Positions 1-6,551 of a stretch of DNA of 7,528 nt are shown here, one piece after another. Source of the DNA: Clostridium sp. SCN 57-10 (GTDB taxonomy: Bacteria > Bacillota > Clostridia > Oscillospirales > Butyricicoccaceae); assembly GCA_001725215.1 (NCBI GenBank), contig MEFT01000116.1, positions 1 through 7,528 of the forward strand, given 5' to 3'. The notes beneath the pieces were generated by a model, which was not told the DNA's origin, ran no database searches, and saw nothing but the letters and a program-made list of their open reading frames with translations. A program made the translations under genes and the position numbers. Each line of letters begins with the position of its first letter. Within the stretch, counting starts at the first letter, position 1.

Positions 1-16
1 GCTCAAAAAAATATAC

Positions 17-43
17 TTGACATTTAGGTCTACATCATGTAAA
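17..43 (+). promoter_or_regulatory. Candidate promoter of the blaI-blaR operon
   Basis: A perfect -35 hexamer TTGACA lies at 17-22. The best -10 candidate is TGTAAA at 38-43 (4 of 6 consensus bases), with a 15-base spacer, which is shorter than ideal; TAAACC at 40-45 gives a 17-base spacer but matches only 3 of 6. Either -10 box falls inside the first palindromic operator, so a bound repressor would block RNA polymerase. The -35 is convincing; the exact -10 is an inference. Confidence 0.55.
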
Positions 44-46
44 CCT
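26..46. promoter_or_regulatory. BlaI-type operator 1 (palindrome)
   Basis: A 21-base dyad centred on position 36, with arms AGGTCTACAT and ATGTAAACCT pairing at 9 of 10 positions. Its core TACAT-C-ATGTA fits the TACA/TGTA half-sites known for BlaI and MecI operators. It covers the likely -10 region of the promoter, which is where a repressor of this family would be expected to bind for autoregulation. Confidence 0.75.
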
Positions 47-52
47 GCTTCA

Positions 53-73
53 AGGTCTACAAGTTGTAGTTCC
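53..73. promoter_or_regulatory. BlaI-type operator 2 (palindrome)
   Basis: A second dyad centred on position 63, with perfect inner arms CTACAA-G-TTGTAG and weaker outer arms. Its left half repeats AGGTCTACA of operator 1 exactly, 27 bases downstream. It ends directly before the ribosome binding site of the repressor gene. Two operators of this sort in front of the repressor gene suggest cooperative autorepression, as in staphylococcal bla and mec systems. Confidence 0.65.
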
Positions 74-83
74 AGGGGAGGGG
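74..83 (+). promoter_or_regulatory. Ribosome binding site of blaI-like gene
   Basis: The purine run AGGGGAGGGG contains GGAGG at 77-81. It is 9 bases before the ATG at 91 but only 3 bases before an in-frame GTG at 85, which favours the ATG as the true start. Confidence 0.7.
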
Positions 84-90
84 TGTGTCT

Positions 91-450
91 ATGGAATATA
101 AGTTAGGGGATGCCGAAGCAAGGTTCGTGGATATGGTTTGGGAGCACGGCCCGGTGAGCTCGACCGAGCTTGTCCGGTTGTCTGAAGATGTGATGAAGTG
201 GAAAAAGTCCACGACCTACACGGTCTTAAAGCGGCTGTGCGACAAGGGCATTTTGAAAAACGAGGACGCCATTGTATCCGCCGCAATGAGCCGCGAGGAG
301 TTTTCAGCGCTGCAAAGTCGCCGCTTTGTGGAAGATAGCTTCGGCGGCTCGCTGCCGCGCTTTCTCGCATCATTCATTGGCGGAAAGCGCCTGTCCGATC
401 AGCAGGCAGAAGAGCTTGTACGCCTCATCAACGAGCACAAGGAGGGCTGA
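91..450 (+). CDS. blaI: BlaI/MecI-family transcriptional repressor
   Basis: A 119-residue winged-helix repressor, the usual length for the BlaI/MecI/CopY family. The N-terminal part (about residues 5-58) holds the helix-turn-helix, with the recognition region KWKKSTTYTVLKRL at about 37-49 followed by the family's KGIL turn. The C-terminal part (about 68-117), including FGGSLPRFLASF at 84-95, matches the dimerisation domain and its protease-sensitive region. By alignment in my head with S. aureus BlaI, the cleaved Asn-Phe bond corresponds to Ser94-Phe95 here. The protein probably binds the two TACA/TGTA dyads just upstream and represses its own operon. The M56 protease gene follows after 3 bases, the standard partner. 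An in-frame GTG at 85 would add two residues but sits too close to the ribosome binding site. The family is certain; the genes it controls beyond its own operon are unknown, and the name blaI does not imply beta-lactam resistance. Confidence 0.93.
   Translation: MEYKLGDAEARFVDMVWEHGPVSSTELVRLSEDVMKWKKSTTYTVLKRLCDKGILKNEDAIVSAAMSREEFSALQSRRFVEDSFGGSLPRFLASFIGGKRLSDQQAEELVRLINEHKEG
439..446 (+). promoter_or_regulatory. Ribosome binding site of the M56 protease gene
   Basis: AAGGAGGG, a near-perfect Shine-Dalgarno sequence, lies within the last codons of the repressor gene and 7 bases before the ATG at 454. It fixes that start and suggests co-translation with the repressor. Confidence 0.85.
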
Positions 451-453
451 CGA

Positions 454-2715
454 ATGGAAAAGCTGTTTCTTACGGTGCTCAACATGAGCCTGACGGGCGC
501 ATATGTCATCACGGTGATTATGCTTGCACGGCTGCCGCTGAAAAGAGCGCCGAAGGTTATTTCCTATGCGCTATGGGCCGTGGCGGGGTTTCGGCTTGTC
601 TTCCCATTTTCCTTCTCAAGTGTATTCAGCCTGCTTCCTTTCAAGGCCGCACCCATCCCGCAGGACATCGCAATGCAAGCCGTCCCGCGATTTAACAGCG
701 GCGTGGCGGCGATTGATAACGCTATCAGTGCGGTATTACCTGCCGCCACGCCCACCGCAAGCGTATATCCGTTGCAGTTCAGGCTTCTGATCTGCTCGTA
801 TCTTTGGCTGTTCGGCATTGCTGTGCTGCTTGCTTACAGCTGCATATCCATCCTACTCTTAAAGTGCAGACTTCGCGGCGCGGTATCGGTTGGCGGCAAT
901 CTCTATGTGGCTGACAATCTCAAAACACCGTTTGTTCTCGGGCTTTTCCGCCCGAAGATTTATATTCCGTCCGGACTTTCGGACGAAGAACGTCGCTATA
1001 TCACACTGCACGAACGTACGCACATCCAACGACGCGACCATATCGTCAAAATGCTTGCGTATTTTGTGGTATGCCTGCATTGGTTTAACCCGCTGGTATG
1101 GGTAGCGTTTATGCTGATGTGCGCCGACATGGAAATGTCGTGCGACGAACGCGTCATACGCGAGCTCGGCGGTGGCATCAAGACCGCCTACTCGCTATCA
1201 CTCGTCCGCGTGGCGGCAGGGCACAGAATCTTAAACGGAAGCCCGCTCGCGTTTGGCGAGGGCGGTATGAAAGAAAGGGTGAAAAATGTGCTCCGGTTCA
1301 AAAAGCACTCTCGCGTGATTATCATTGCCGCGGTGGCGCTTGCGGCCGTGGTGATTACGGGGTTTGCGCTCAACAAGCCGAGCGCACCGAGCATTCCGGA
1401 CGAAGATGCCGTTGAGTTTCGAAGCGAAGAAACCCATTTCAGCGTCAATGTGCCTGACGGCTGGGCAGTTCGCGCCAACCCCCGCATACCGGCGGGAGAA
1501 GATACGGAAGCCACACCGGACGAAGGGCTGCAAATTAGCCTCCGTGCAGATGAAGATAATTGGATCTCTGTTTTTTCACAATACGGCCGCTCGAGCATTG
1601 ATGAAGAGCACTACACAAAAACAGAGTTTTCTACCGCGCAGGGAAATCTTGGCTCGCTCTATCGGGGCGTTGGAACAGACGCTTCCTGGTATCTCTTTTT
1701 AGAGCAAGACATTGCGCCCGATTCTTATGAGGCGGTTGTGCGATTTGAAAGCCAAGGCCTGATCAAGCAATACGAAAATGATATTATGAGTATTCTGACA
1801 AGCATTCAAATCTACGATCCACCTATGCAGCAAGAAGGCAAAAGAGACTTGATGACGCTTGATGATGTACGCAAAATTGCCGAAAAATATGGCAAAGCCC
1901 TCACCCTTAAGCATTTGAGTGCCTTTGCGCACACAGATGTAGGCAGCGGATTGTATGTCATGCATTACCCGATTGAAGGCGGCGTATACGCCCTGTCGGT
2001 TGGTTCGGGCGATATGGAAACCGTGCTCTATGCCATGTTGGTGCATACCTCCGATGGAGAAAGAGCCGAAATCGATATTCGCTATTACGACGTAGCTCGA
2101 TTTATTGCAGACGGATCGAAGGTGTCTGTAGATGAACCACCCGCAGGCCTCGTCGAGCTGCCCGACTTTAAGCCGGAAAACCCTACCGGAGTGTATGACG
2201 GCGTCTTTGACGGCAAAGCATATGGCGGCATGTTCAACACGGCGATCATAGACAAGTACAGCGACCCGAATCTTGGTTTTTTAGTCTACGCGCCTACGAT
2301 TCACGACGTTGTCGAGGAAGATGGCAAGCTGCGCGCTTTTGTGACCGTCTATTACGAGTATTTCCGCTTAATCAACACCACCGTGACGTCGGAGGGCGGC
2401 GGCATTATCCCTGCCGCCATTACCTTCCGCCAAGGCGAAAATGGCGATTGGGTGCGAGAGGAATATACCGCAGTCGGTGATTCCCCCGAATACCGGGACG
2501 GCGCATACTTTGCCAACTCGATCGAGAAGCTGTGTACATCCCCTTCCTCCGGCAAGCCCATTGAGGGCCTTGCGGAGAAAATATTGAAAGATTATTCGAA
2601 TCACGAGACCCGTAACAGCCTATTGCTGCAAAGCTTAACCGAACATCTGCTGCAGTACGGGCAGCTCGGCGTGCAGCTGCAAAACCGGGATGGAAGTATG
2701 GTGCCGCTAACTTAA
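454..2715 (+). CDS. blaR1: BlaR1/MecR1-type M56 membrane metalloprotease, signal transducer
   Basis: A 753-residue protein, an integral membrane zinc protease of family M56. Likely membrane segments lie at about 3-27, 36-62, 110-136, 200-223 and 287-305. The zinc motif HERTH is at 186-190 on the cytoplasmic side, followed by HWFNPLVW (209-216) and DMEMSCDE (225-232), which should supply the third ligand; both are hallmarks of the family. Residues after about 306 should be outside the cell. They are not a penicillin-binding domain: no convincing SxxK with a KTG box is seen. Instead there are roughly three segments: 320-454 (opening FSVNVPDGWAV, resembling PsbP-like lipoprotein domains), 466-556 (TLDDV...DVGSGLYV...IDIRYYDVARFI) and 580-720 (NTAIIDKY...IIPAAITF...EEY). 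The last two resemble tails I know from clostridial M56 proteins. By analogy, signal binding outside activates the protease and leads to loss of the BlaI-like repressor encoded 3 bases upstream. The ligand cannot be told from sequence. The gene is complete and ends before a hairpin terminator. Confidence 0.9.
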   Translation: MEKLFLTVLNMSLTGAYVITVIMLARLPLKRAPKVISYALWAVAGFRLVFPFSFSSVFSLLPFKAAPIPQDIAMQAVPRFNSGVAAIDNAISAVLPAATPTASVYPLQFRLLICSYLWLFGIAVLLAYSCISILLLKCRLRGAVSVGGNLYVADNLKTPFVLGLFRPKIYIPSGLSDEERRYITLHERTHIQRRDHIVKMLAYFVVCLHWFNPLVWVAFMLMCADMEMSCDERVIRELGGGIKTAYSLSLVRVAAGHRILNGSPLAFGEGGMKERVKNVLRFKKHSRVIIIAAVALAAVVITGFALNKPSAPSIPDEDAVEFRSEETHFSVNVPDGWAVRANPRIPAGEDTEATPDEGLQISLRADEDNWISVFSQYGRSSIDEEHYTKTEFSTAQGNLGSLYRGVGTDASWYLFLEQDIAPDSYEAVVRFESQGLIKQYENDIMSILTSIQIYDPPMQQEGKRDLMTLDDVRKIAEKYGKALTLKHLSAFAHTDVGSGLYVMHYPIEGGVYALSVGSGDMETVLYAMLVHTSDGERAEIDIRYYDVARFIADGSKVSVDEPPAGLVELPDFKPENPTGVYDGVFDGKAYGGMFNTAIIDKYSDPNLGFLVYAPTIHDVVEEDGKLRAFVTVYYEYFRLINTTVTSEGGGIIPAAITFRQGENGDWVREEYTAVGDSPEYRDGAYFANSIEKLCTSPSSGKPIEGLAEKILKDYSNHETRNSLLLQSLTEHLLQYGQLGVQLQNRDGSMVPLT

Positions 2716-2748
2716 CATGCGGCACGTAAAGGCACAAAAAATGCAAAG

Positions 2749-2779
2749 ATGCGTGCAGAGAAGATTTCTCTGCACGCAT
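2749..2779. terminator. Bidirectional intrinsic terminator
   Basis: A perfect 14-bp inverted repeat (2749-2762 with 2766-2779) with a 3-base loop GAT. On the plus strand it is followed by the T-rich ATTTATTCGTTTT; on the minus strand by CTTTGCATTTTTTG. It lies 33 bases past the stop of the plus-strand M56 gene and directly touches the stop codon of minus-strand rnmV (2780-2782). It therefore most likely terminates both convergent operons. Confidence 0.88.
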
Positions 2780-3370
2780 TTATTCGTTTTGCAGCCGCTC
2801 TACCAGCTCGCACAATTCTTCTTCCGTTACAAGCGTGCTTAGCACCGATGCAAGCCCTGCGGAGCTCATACGCTCCGGCAGACCCAGCGCACGCTTGACG
2901 CCCTCGCGTAGCGCAGCGCTGTTTTTGCCTCCGCTTAACCCGAGACGGTAAAGCAGTGCCCGGTCGATGGGCAGCGGAGCTGGTGCATTGTCGCCCGACA
3001 GCGCGCCGCATCGCGCGATTGCCTCCATCAGCACCTCGTTGGGCACGCCCTCGACGCCCAGCTTCCCTTCCTTAGAAGCCTTTTCCTTGCGTTTTTCCCG
3101 GCCGTACAGATCGGGAATATAGGCGTGCAGCACCTCGCCCTCAAAGACCGCACCCTTGAGGTAATTTCGGATTTGGAATCCGGCGCTGTCTGCATCGGTC
3201 AGCACGATAATGCCGCGCGTGCGTGCCAGCGTGCGGATCAGCGAAAGCTGCCGCTCGTCACGGTAAACGCCGAAGCCGCCCACCTCAATAATCAGCGTGT
3301 CAAACAGCTGTGCCAGCTTGTTTTTATCATAGCGCCCCTCGACGATCAGCGCCTGCTTCAGCTTAATCAT
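2780..3370 (-). CDS. rnmV: Ribonuclease M5 (5S rRNA maturation)
   Basis: A 196-residue protein with an N-terminal Toprim domain. RNase M5 cleaves both sides of precursor 5S rRNA in Bacillota, in B. subtilis with ribosomal protein L18 as helper. The Toprim signature is clear: VEGRYD at 10-15 with the catalytic glutamate E11, the DxD motif in TDADSAGF (D59, D61), and the basic and glycine-rich stretch YGREKRKEKASKEGKLGVEG (89-108) typical of M5. The C-terminal part (about 130-196) fits the M5 RNA-binding region. The ATG at 3370 overlaps the holA stop by 4 bases (ATGA), so translation is probably coupled; there is no strong ribosome binding site of its own. An upstream in-frame extension exists but would run back into holA and is rejected. 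In many Bacillota rnmV sits beside ksgA; here it is the last gene of the alaS-hit-comEC-holA cluster and ends at the bidirectional terminator. Confidence 0.95.
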   Translation of the reverse strand: MIKLKQALIVEGRYDKNKLAQLFDTLIIEVGGFGVYRDERQLSLIRTLARTRGIIVLTDADSAGFQIRNYLKGAVFEGEVLHAYIPDLYGREKRKEKASKEGKLGVEGVPNEVLMEAIARCGALSGDNAPAPLPIDRALLYRLGLSGGKNSAALREGVKRALGLPERMSSAGLASVLSTLVTEEELCELVERLQNE

Positions 3371-4407
3371 CGCGCGGCACCGAGCGCAAGCCGAAGCACA
3401 AGCATGGAAAGGATGCGCTGCGGATCGGGCAGGCTGCTTTTCAGCTCTAAGTCGGTGTCGGCACAAAGCGTAACCGCCCGCCGCAGCTGCTGCAGCGACA
3501 TACGCGACGCCTCCTGCAAAAGCAGGCGTGCGGGATATGCAGACCGCAGACCGCAGATGCGCATGACCTCGCTCTCGCCGCCGTGTCGCTCCCAAATCAG
3601 GCGCGCGGCGTAAAGGCGCTGAAAATGCTTGGCAAGCACTGACAGAATGACGACTTCTTCGGTCTTAGTGGCAAACAGGTCCTGCAAAACGGCAAGCGCC
3701 TGCTCCGTCTGCCCCTTGGTGAAACGGTCGGTCAGGTCAAACACCTGCGCTTCTATGGCACGTGACGCAAGACGATCTATGTCCTGCCGCGTAATCTGCT
3801 TTGTGCGTGTGCCCGCCGCGATTTTTTCAATCTCGGTGGTCAGCCCCGTCATGAGCGAGCCGCACAGAAACACCAGATATTCGCACTCCGCACGGTCAAT
3901 GTCCTTGCCAAGCGCCGAAAAGCGCCGCCGAATCCACGGCGCAAGGTCGGTGAGGTCGGCTCTTCGAAATTCCACCACCTCGGCATGCTTTTCGATCAGC
4001 TTCCACAGCGACAAGCGCTTATCGGGTTTAAATTCCACGGCGGCAAAGTCGAACACAAGCGTCAGATAGTCGGGCAGCTGCGGCAAAAGCTCGGGCAGCG
4101 CGTCTTTGAGCGCACCAGTCGGCTGAAACAGCTTGTAATCGCGAATGACGACAAGCTTGCGCAGCGCACCGAAAGGCACGCTGTCCACTGCGTCGGTCAG
4201 CGCCTCAAGCGACAGGCTGCCGCCGTCAAGCTCGACAATGCTGAAGTCGGCGAAGCCGTCTTCAGCCGCAAGCGTGCGCAGCGCGCCGAGATAGTGCTCT
4301 TTTAAATAGGTTTCCTCGCCGTAAAACAGATAGAGCCGCGCCGGCGTCTTGGCGGCAAGATCGGCCTTCAGCCTGGCAAGCTCCGGGTTTGCAGTTTTCG
4401 CAGCCAT
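3367..4407 (-). CDS. holA: DNA polymerase III delta subunit (clamp loader)
   Basis: A 346-residue protein, the normal length for the HolA family. Delta opens the beta sliding clamp as part of the clamp-loader complex in chromosome replication. The N-terminal region shows YLFYGEETYLKEHYL (26-40), the family's equivalent of a P-loop region that no longer binds ATP. Next come LVVIRDYKLF (85-94) and LVFDFAAVEFKPDKRLSLWK (117-136), the AAA-like domain I pattern. The end carries the collar-domain motif DLELKSSLPDPQRILSMLVLRL (319-340). The ATG at 4407 is preceded by GAGGTGA at 4411-4417, with short spacing. That site overlaps the comEC stop codon, and only 3 bases separate the two genes. The comEC-holA order is a well-known arrangement in Bacillota. 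The gene appears intact. Confidence 0.95.
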   Translation of the reverse strand: MAAKTANPELARLKADLAAKTPARLYLFYGEETYLKEHYLGALRTLAAEDGFADFSIVELDGGSLSLEALTDAVDSVPFGALRKLVVIRDYKLFQPTGALKDALPELLPQLPDYLTLVFDFAAVEFKPDKRLSLWKLIEKHAEVVEFRRADLTDLAPWIRRRFSALGKDIDRAECEYLVFLCGSLMTGLTTEIEKIAAGTRTKQITRQDIDRLASRAIEAQVFDLTDRFTKGQTEQALAVLQDLFATKTEEVVILSVLAKHFQRLYAARLIWERHGGESEVMRICGLRSAYPARLLLQEASRMSLQQLRRAVTLCADTDLELKSSLPDPQRILSMLVLRLALGAAR

Positions 4408-4410
4408 GGT

Positions 4411-4417
4411 TCACCTC
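4411..4417 (-). promoter_or_regulatory. Ribosome binding site of holA
   Basis: GAGGTGA on the minus strand, 3 bases before the holA ATG and overlapping the comEC stop codon (4411-4413). The spacing is tighter than usual, which fits re-initiation by ribosomes finishing comEC. Confidence 0.55.
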
Positions 4418-5517
4418 GTTCGGAATAAGTAGTCCGCCGCCCCCTCGCGGCTGAGCGCAACGAGCGAAATGCCGCCTCGCTGCGCGGGAATTCGTTCATA
4501 TCCATCGTCCGCGCAGAGCGCGCTTCGTGCGCCCGTCATGGCGCAAAGACGCTCCATCGCGGCGCCGCTTGCGTAATAGGCGGCGTCAATGACAAGCGTA
4601 TCGGCCGCAACGTCGTGCGCGGCTGCCGACACAAAAAAATCGATCGGCCGAACGCCGCACAGATAGAGCAATGCGCGCTCGCCCGCCGTCAGGCGCACGG
4701 CGTAGGCGTCTCCGGCAGGGATCAGCGCGACGGTCGCGCCCTGTCTTTGCAGCGCCCCGCCCGCAGCAAAGACGCTTGTCGGCACGTCGTACGGCAGCAC
4801 GTCGCCCTGCGGGCGCAGGATTTCCGCCACGCGAACCGACGCGCGCAGGCGGCTCAACCCGCCCGCCGTCTTAAAGTCGTTCTTGGTCAGAAGCAGGCTC
4901 GCCTCTGTCACACCCCGTTCGAACAGCGCGCTGTCGAGCATACGCGCCGAGCGCGCGCCGTCCTTCCCGCAGTTGACGAGCAGCGTATCCTCTCCCGTGC
5001 GCAGCACCAGCACGGCGGCGCCGTCGGCATTCACAACAGAAAGCTCTCCCGTGGCGCGATGCTCGAGCACGCCGAACGCGGTGCACGCCGCAAACACGGC
5101 GGCAAGCACAAGCGCGGCGCGCCGCAGAGACAGCTTATCGGCACGCACAAAAAACAGCAGCGGCACAAGCGCGCAAAGCACGATCCACAGATAGACATTG
5201 TCCGCCTTAGCGCTTGCCAGCGGCAGCGACGCGAGAAGCTTCGTCACACGGGTCACGACGGCAAGCATCGGCCAGAGCAGCCACCGCGCGGCAAACGCCG
5301 CACCCCCAAACCATACGAGTGAAAGTGCCAAAATGGGGATCGCCAACATCATCGACAGACTGACCGCCCAGAGAATGAGCAGATTGGTAAGCAGCGATAC
5401 CATGGAAAGGCGTGAAAAATACAGCGCGGACACCGGCATGGAAAACGCCAGCGCGCCAAGCGACGCACCAATCGACGCGAGCGCGGCACGCACGATTTTG
5501 CGCGGCAGCGCCCGCTT
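4411..5517 (-). CDS. comEC: ComEC, C-terminal part after a frameshift
   Basis: This frame continues ComEC after the frame break near 5518-5521 and has no credible start of its own: GTG at 5493 and ATG at 5439 are in frame but lack a ribosome binding site. About 368 residues. The first part (from KRALPRKIVRAALASIG through FSMPVSALYFSRLSMVSLLTNLL and on) is the second half of the competence-domain membrane helices; further helices follow to about 5130. From about 5046 to the end lies a metallo-beta-lactamase-like domain (SVVNADGAAVLVLRTGEDTLLVNCG). Its active site looks dead. The segment expected to read HxDxDH is TKNDFKTAGG (4867-4887), the later GD is lost (YLCGV), and HHGS is replaced by YYASG. 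An open frame extends upstream to 5916, but it is antiparallel to nothing known and reads as R/A/C-rich shadow of the first half. Together with the N-terminal part it would give about 713 residues, a normal ComEC length. Confidence 0.8.
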   Translation of the reverse strand, partial: KRALPRKIVRAALASIGASLGALAFSMPVSALYFSRLSMVSLLTNLLILWAVSLSMMLAIPILALSLVWFGGAAFAARWLLWPMLAVVTRVTKLLASLPLASAKADNVYLWIVLCALVPLLFFVRADKLSLRRAALVLAAVFAACTAFGVLEHRATGELSVVNADGAAVLVLRTGEDTLLVNCGKDGARSARMLDSALFERGVTEASLLLTKNDFKTAGGLSRLRASVRVAEILRPQGDVLPYDVPTSVFAAGGALQRQGATVALIPAGDAYAVRLTAGERALLYLCGVRPIDFFVSAAAHDVAADTLVIDAAYYASGAAMERLCAMTGARSALCADDGYERIPAQRGGISLVALSREGAADYLFRTR

Positions 5518-6551
5518 GGGGCTCGGTACGGCGTGAGCGTCGCGGCAAAGGAAAGCTGCAGCGAGACTGACAGCGCCGAAAACGGATTGACGGCGAGCAG
5601 CAGCATAAGCGCAAGAAAGAGCGACGTTTGGGTATCCGCCTCGCGCCGCAGGGCAAAGGCAAGCAGCGCCATCAGCGCCATGATGGCTGCGCGCAGCACA
5701 GGCGGCGAAAAGCCGGTAAGCGCGGCAAACGCGATGAGCAGCGGAACCGACAAAGCGGACCCGAGCCGCTTGCCGAATACCGCGAAGCAAAACACCGTCA
5801 GCACGGAGACATGCATACCGGAGACCGACGCAATGTGCGCCGCGCCGCTTAATGACAGCGAGCGCTGCAGCACAGGCGAAAAATCTGCGCGCTCGCCGGT
5901 GAGCAGTGCCTCGCATAATGCGGCTTCGTCGCCGTCAAGCAAGGCATGAATGCGCGAGCCAAGCGCGTTTGACCAGCGCGCAAAGTGCGCCTGCAGGGAG
6001 ATTTCCCCGGTGGTGGTTTCCACCGTTCCCTCCTGTGAGAGCTTGACAAAGTATCCGTCCGCCAGCTTTGTGTTGAGCTTGCCTTCCGCATAAAAGCGCA
6101 GAACCTGCCCCGGCTCGGCGTCGGGCGAGCCGTCTGTTAAATACACCTCGGCGCGCTGCCCGCGCGCCGGCGCACCGTCAACCGATAAAATACGCCCGGT
6201 TACGGTGCCATAGCTCGTATGCCCCTCGGCATACGAAAGCGCCTCCAGCGTAAACAGATGCCAACCCTCCGCCTGCCGCACCGACGGCAGCAGCGAAAGG
6301 GCGCAGAACAGCACAAACCAGAGAGCGGCGCATACCCCTCCCGCCGCTGCCGCCAGATAGCGCCGCCCAAACCGCGCGACGAGCACGGCGGCAAGCAGCG
6401 CCGCCGCGCCGAACGAAATGAGCACGGCAAGGCGCAACCCATACGGAAAGCACAGCGCCGCGACCAGCGTGACAAACGAAAAAGCGGCAGCGAAGCAAAG
6501 CAGCACACGCGGCGGCTGCTTTGTCGTCTGCCCCTTCATCGCAGGATTCAT
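5349..6551 (-). CDS. comEC: ComEC/Rec2 DNA-uptake channel, N-terminal part, frameshifted
   Basis: ComEC is the membrane channel that carries single-stranded DNA into the cell in natural competence. This frame encodes 400 residues, of which about the first 340 are ComEC. It has N-terminal hydrophobic segments (about 15-90), a soluble DUF4131-like part (about 95-200), then the competence domain with the signature LLTGERADFSPVLQRSLSLSGAAH (216-239), HIASVSGMHVSVL (239-251), LTGFSPPVLRAAIMALMAL (278-296) and NPFSALSVSLQLSFAATL (322-339). The sequence then turns into an R/C-rich tail (from about 345) unlike the family and ends at a stop at 5349-5351, while the true continuation lies in another frame. 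The ATG at 6551 overlaps the hit stop codon as ATGA; a second ATG at 6539 is possible. A longer upstream start at 6683 would lie inside hit and is rejected. The product here would be truncated unless the break is a sequencing error. Confidence 0.85.
   Translation of the reverse strand: MNPAMKGQTTKQPPRVLLCFAAAFSFVTLVAALCFPYGLRLAVLISFGAAALLAAVLVARFGRRYLAAAAGGVCAALWFVLFCALSLLPSVRQAEGWHLFTLEALSYAEGHTSYGTVTGRILSVDGAPARGQRAEVYLTDGSPDAEPGQVLRFYAEGKLNTKLADGYFVKLSQEGTVETTTGEISLQAHFARWSNALGSRIHALLDGDEAALCEALLTGERADFSPVLQRSLSLSGAAHIASVSGMHVSVLTVFCFAVFGKRLGSALSVPLLIAFAALTGFSPPVLRAAIMALMALLAFALRREADTQTSLFLALMLLLAVNPFSALSVSLQLSFAATLTPYRAPSGRCRAKSCVPRSRRLVRRLARWRFPCRCPRCIFHAFPWYRCLPICSFSGRSVCR
5518..5521 (-). 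other. Probable frameshift site in comEC
   Basis: The frame of the first comEC half must change to that of the second half between about 5500 and 5555. Adding one base, or removing two, restores one continuous protein. The only homopolymer in the zone is this run of four G (CCCC in the coding strand). A fifth base here would read gcc-ccc-aag and join ...TLTPYRA to PKRALPRKIV. The exact base is an inference; the frame change itself is plain. No XXXYYYZ slippery heptamer is seen, so programmed frameshifting is unlikely. Confidence 0.65.

Noticed and set aside
1188..1598. Minus-strand open frames inside the M56 gene
   Set aside because: No family resemblance; they oppose a gene with clear M56 motifs, membrane segments and a strong ribosome binding site.
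3371..3595. Upstream extension of the rnmV frame to 3595
   Set aside because: It overlaps the conserved holA C-terminus, and family similarity begins at MIKLKQALIVEGRYD.
4615..5322. Long plus-strand open frame of 235 residues opposite comEC
   Set aside because: Very rich in R, H, Q and A with no recognisable domain; it is the antisense shadow of a GC-rich membrane protein gene and has no ribosome binding site.
5500..5555. Programmed ribosomal frameshift in comEC
   Set aside because: No slippery heptamer with two adjacent slippery codons is present in the proper frame, and ComEC is not known to use recoding.
5518..5916. Upstream extension of the comEC C-terminal frame to an ATG at 5916
   Set aside because: This stretch overlaps the clearly coding first half of comEC in another frame and reads as R/A/C-rich noise.
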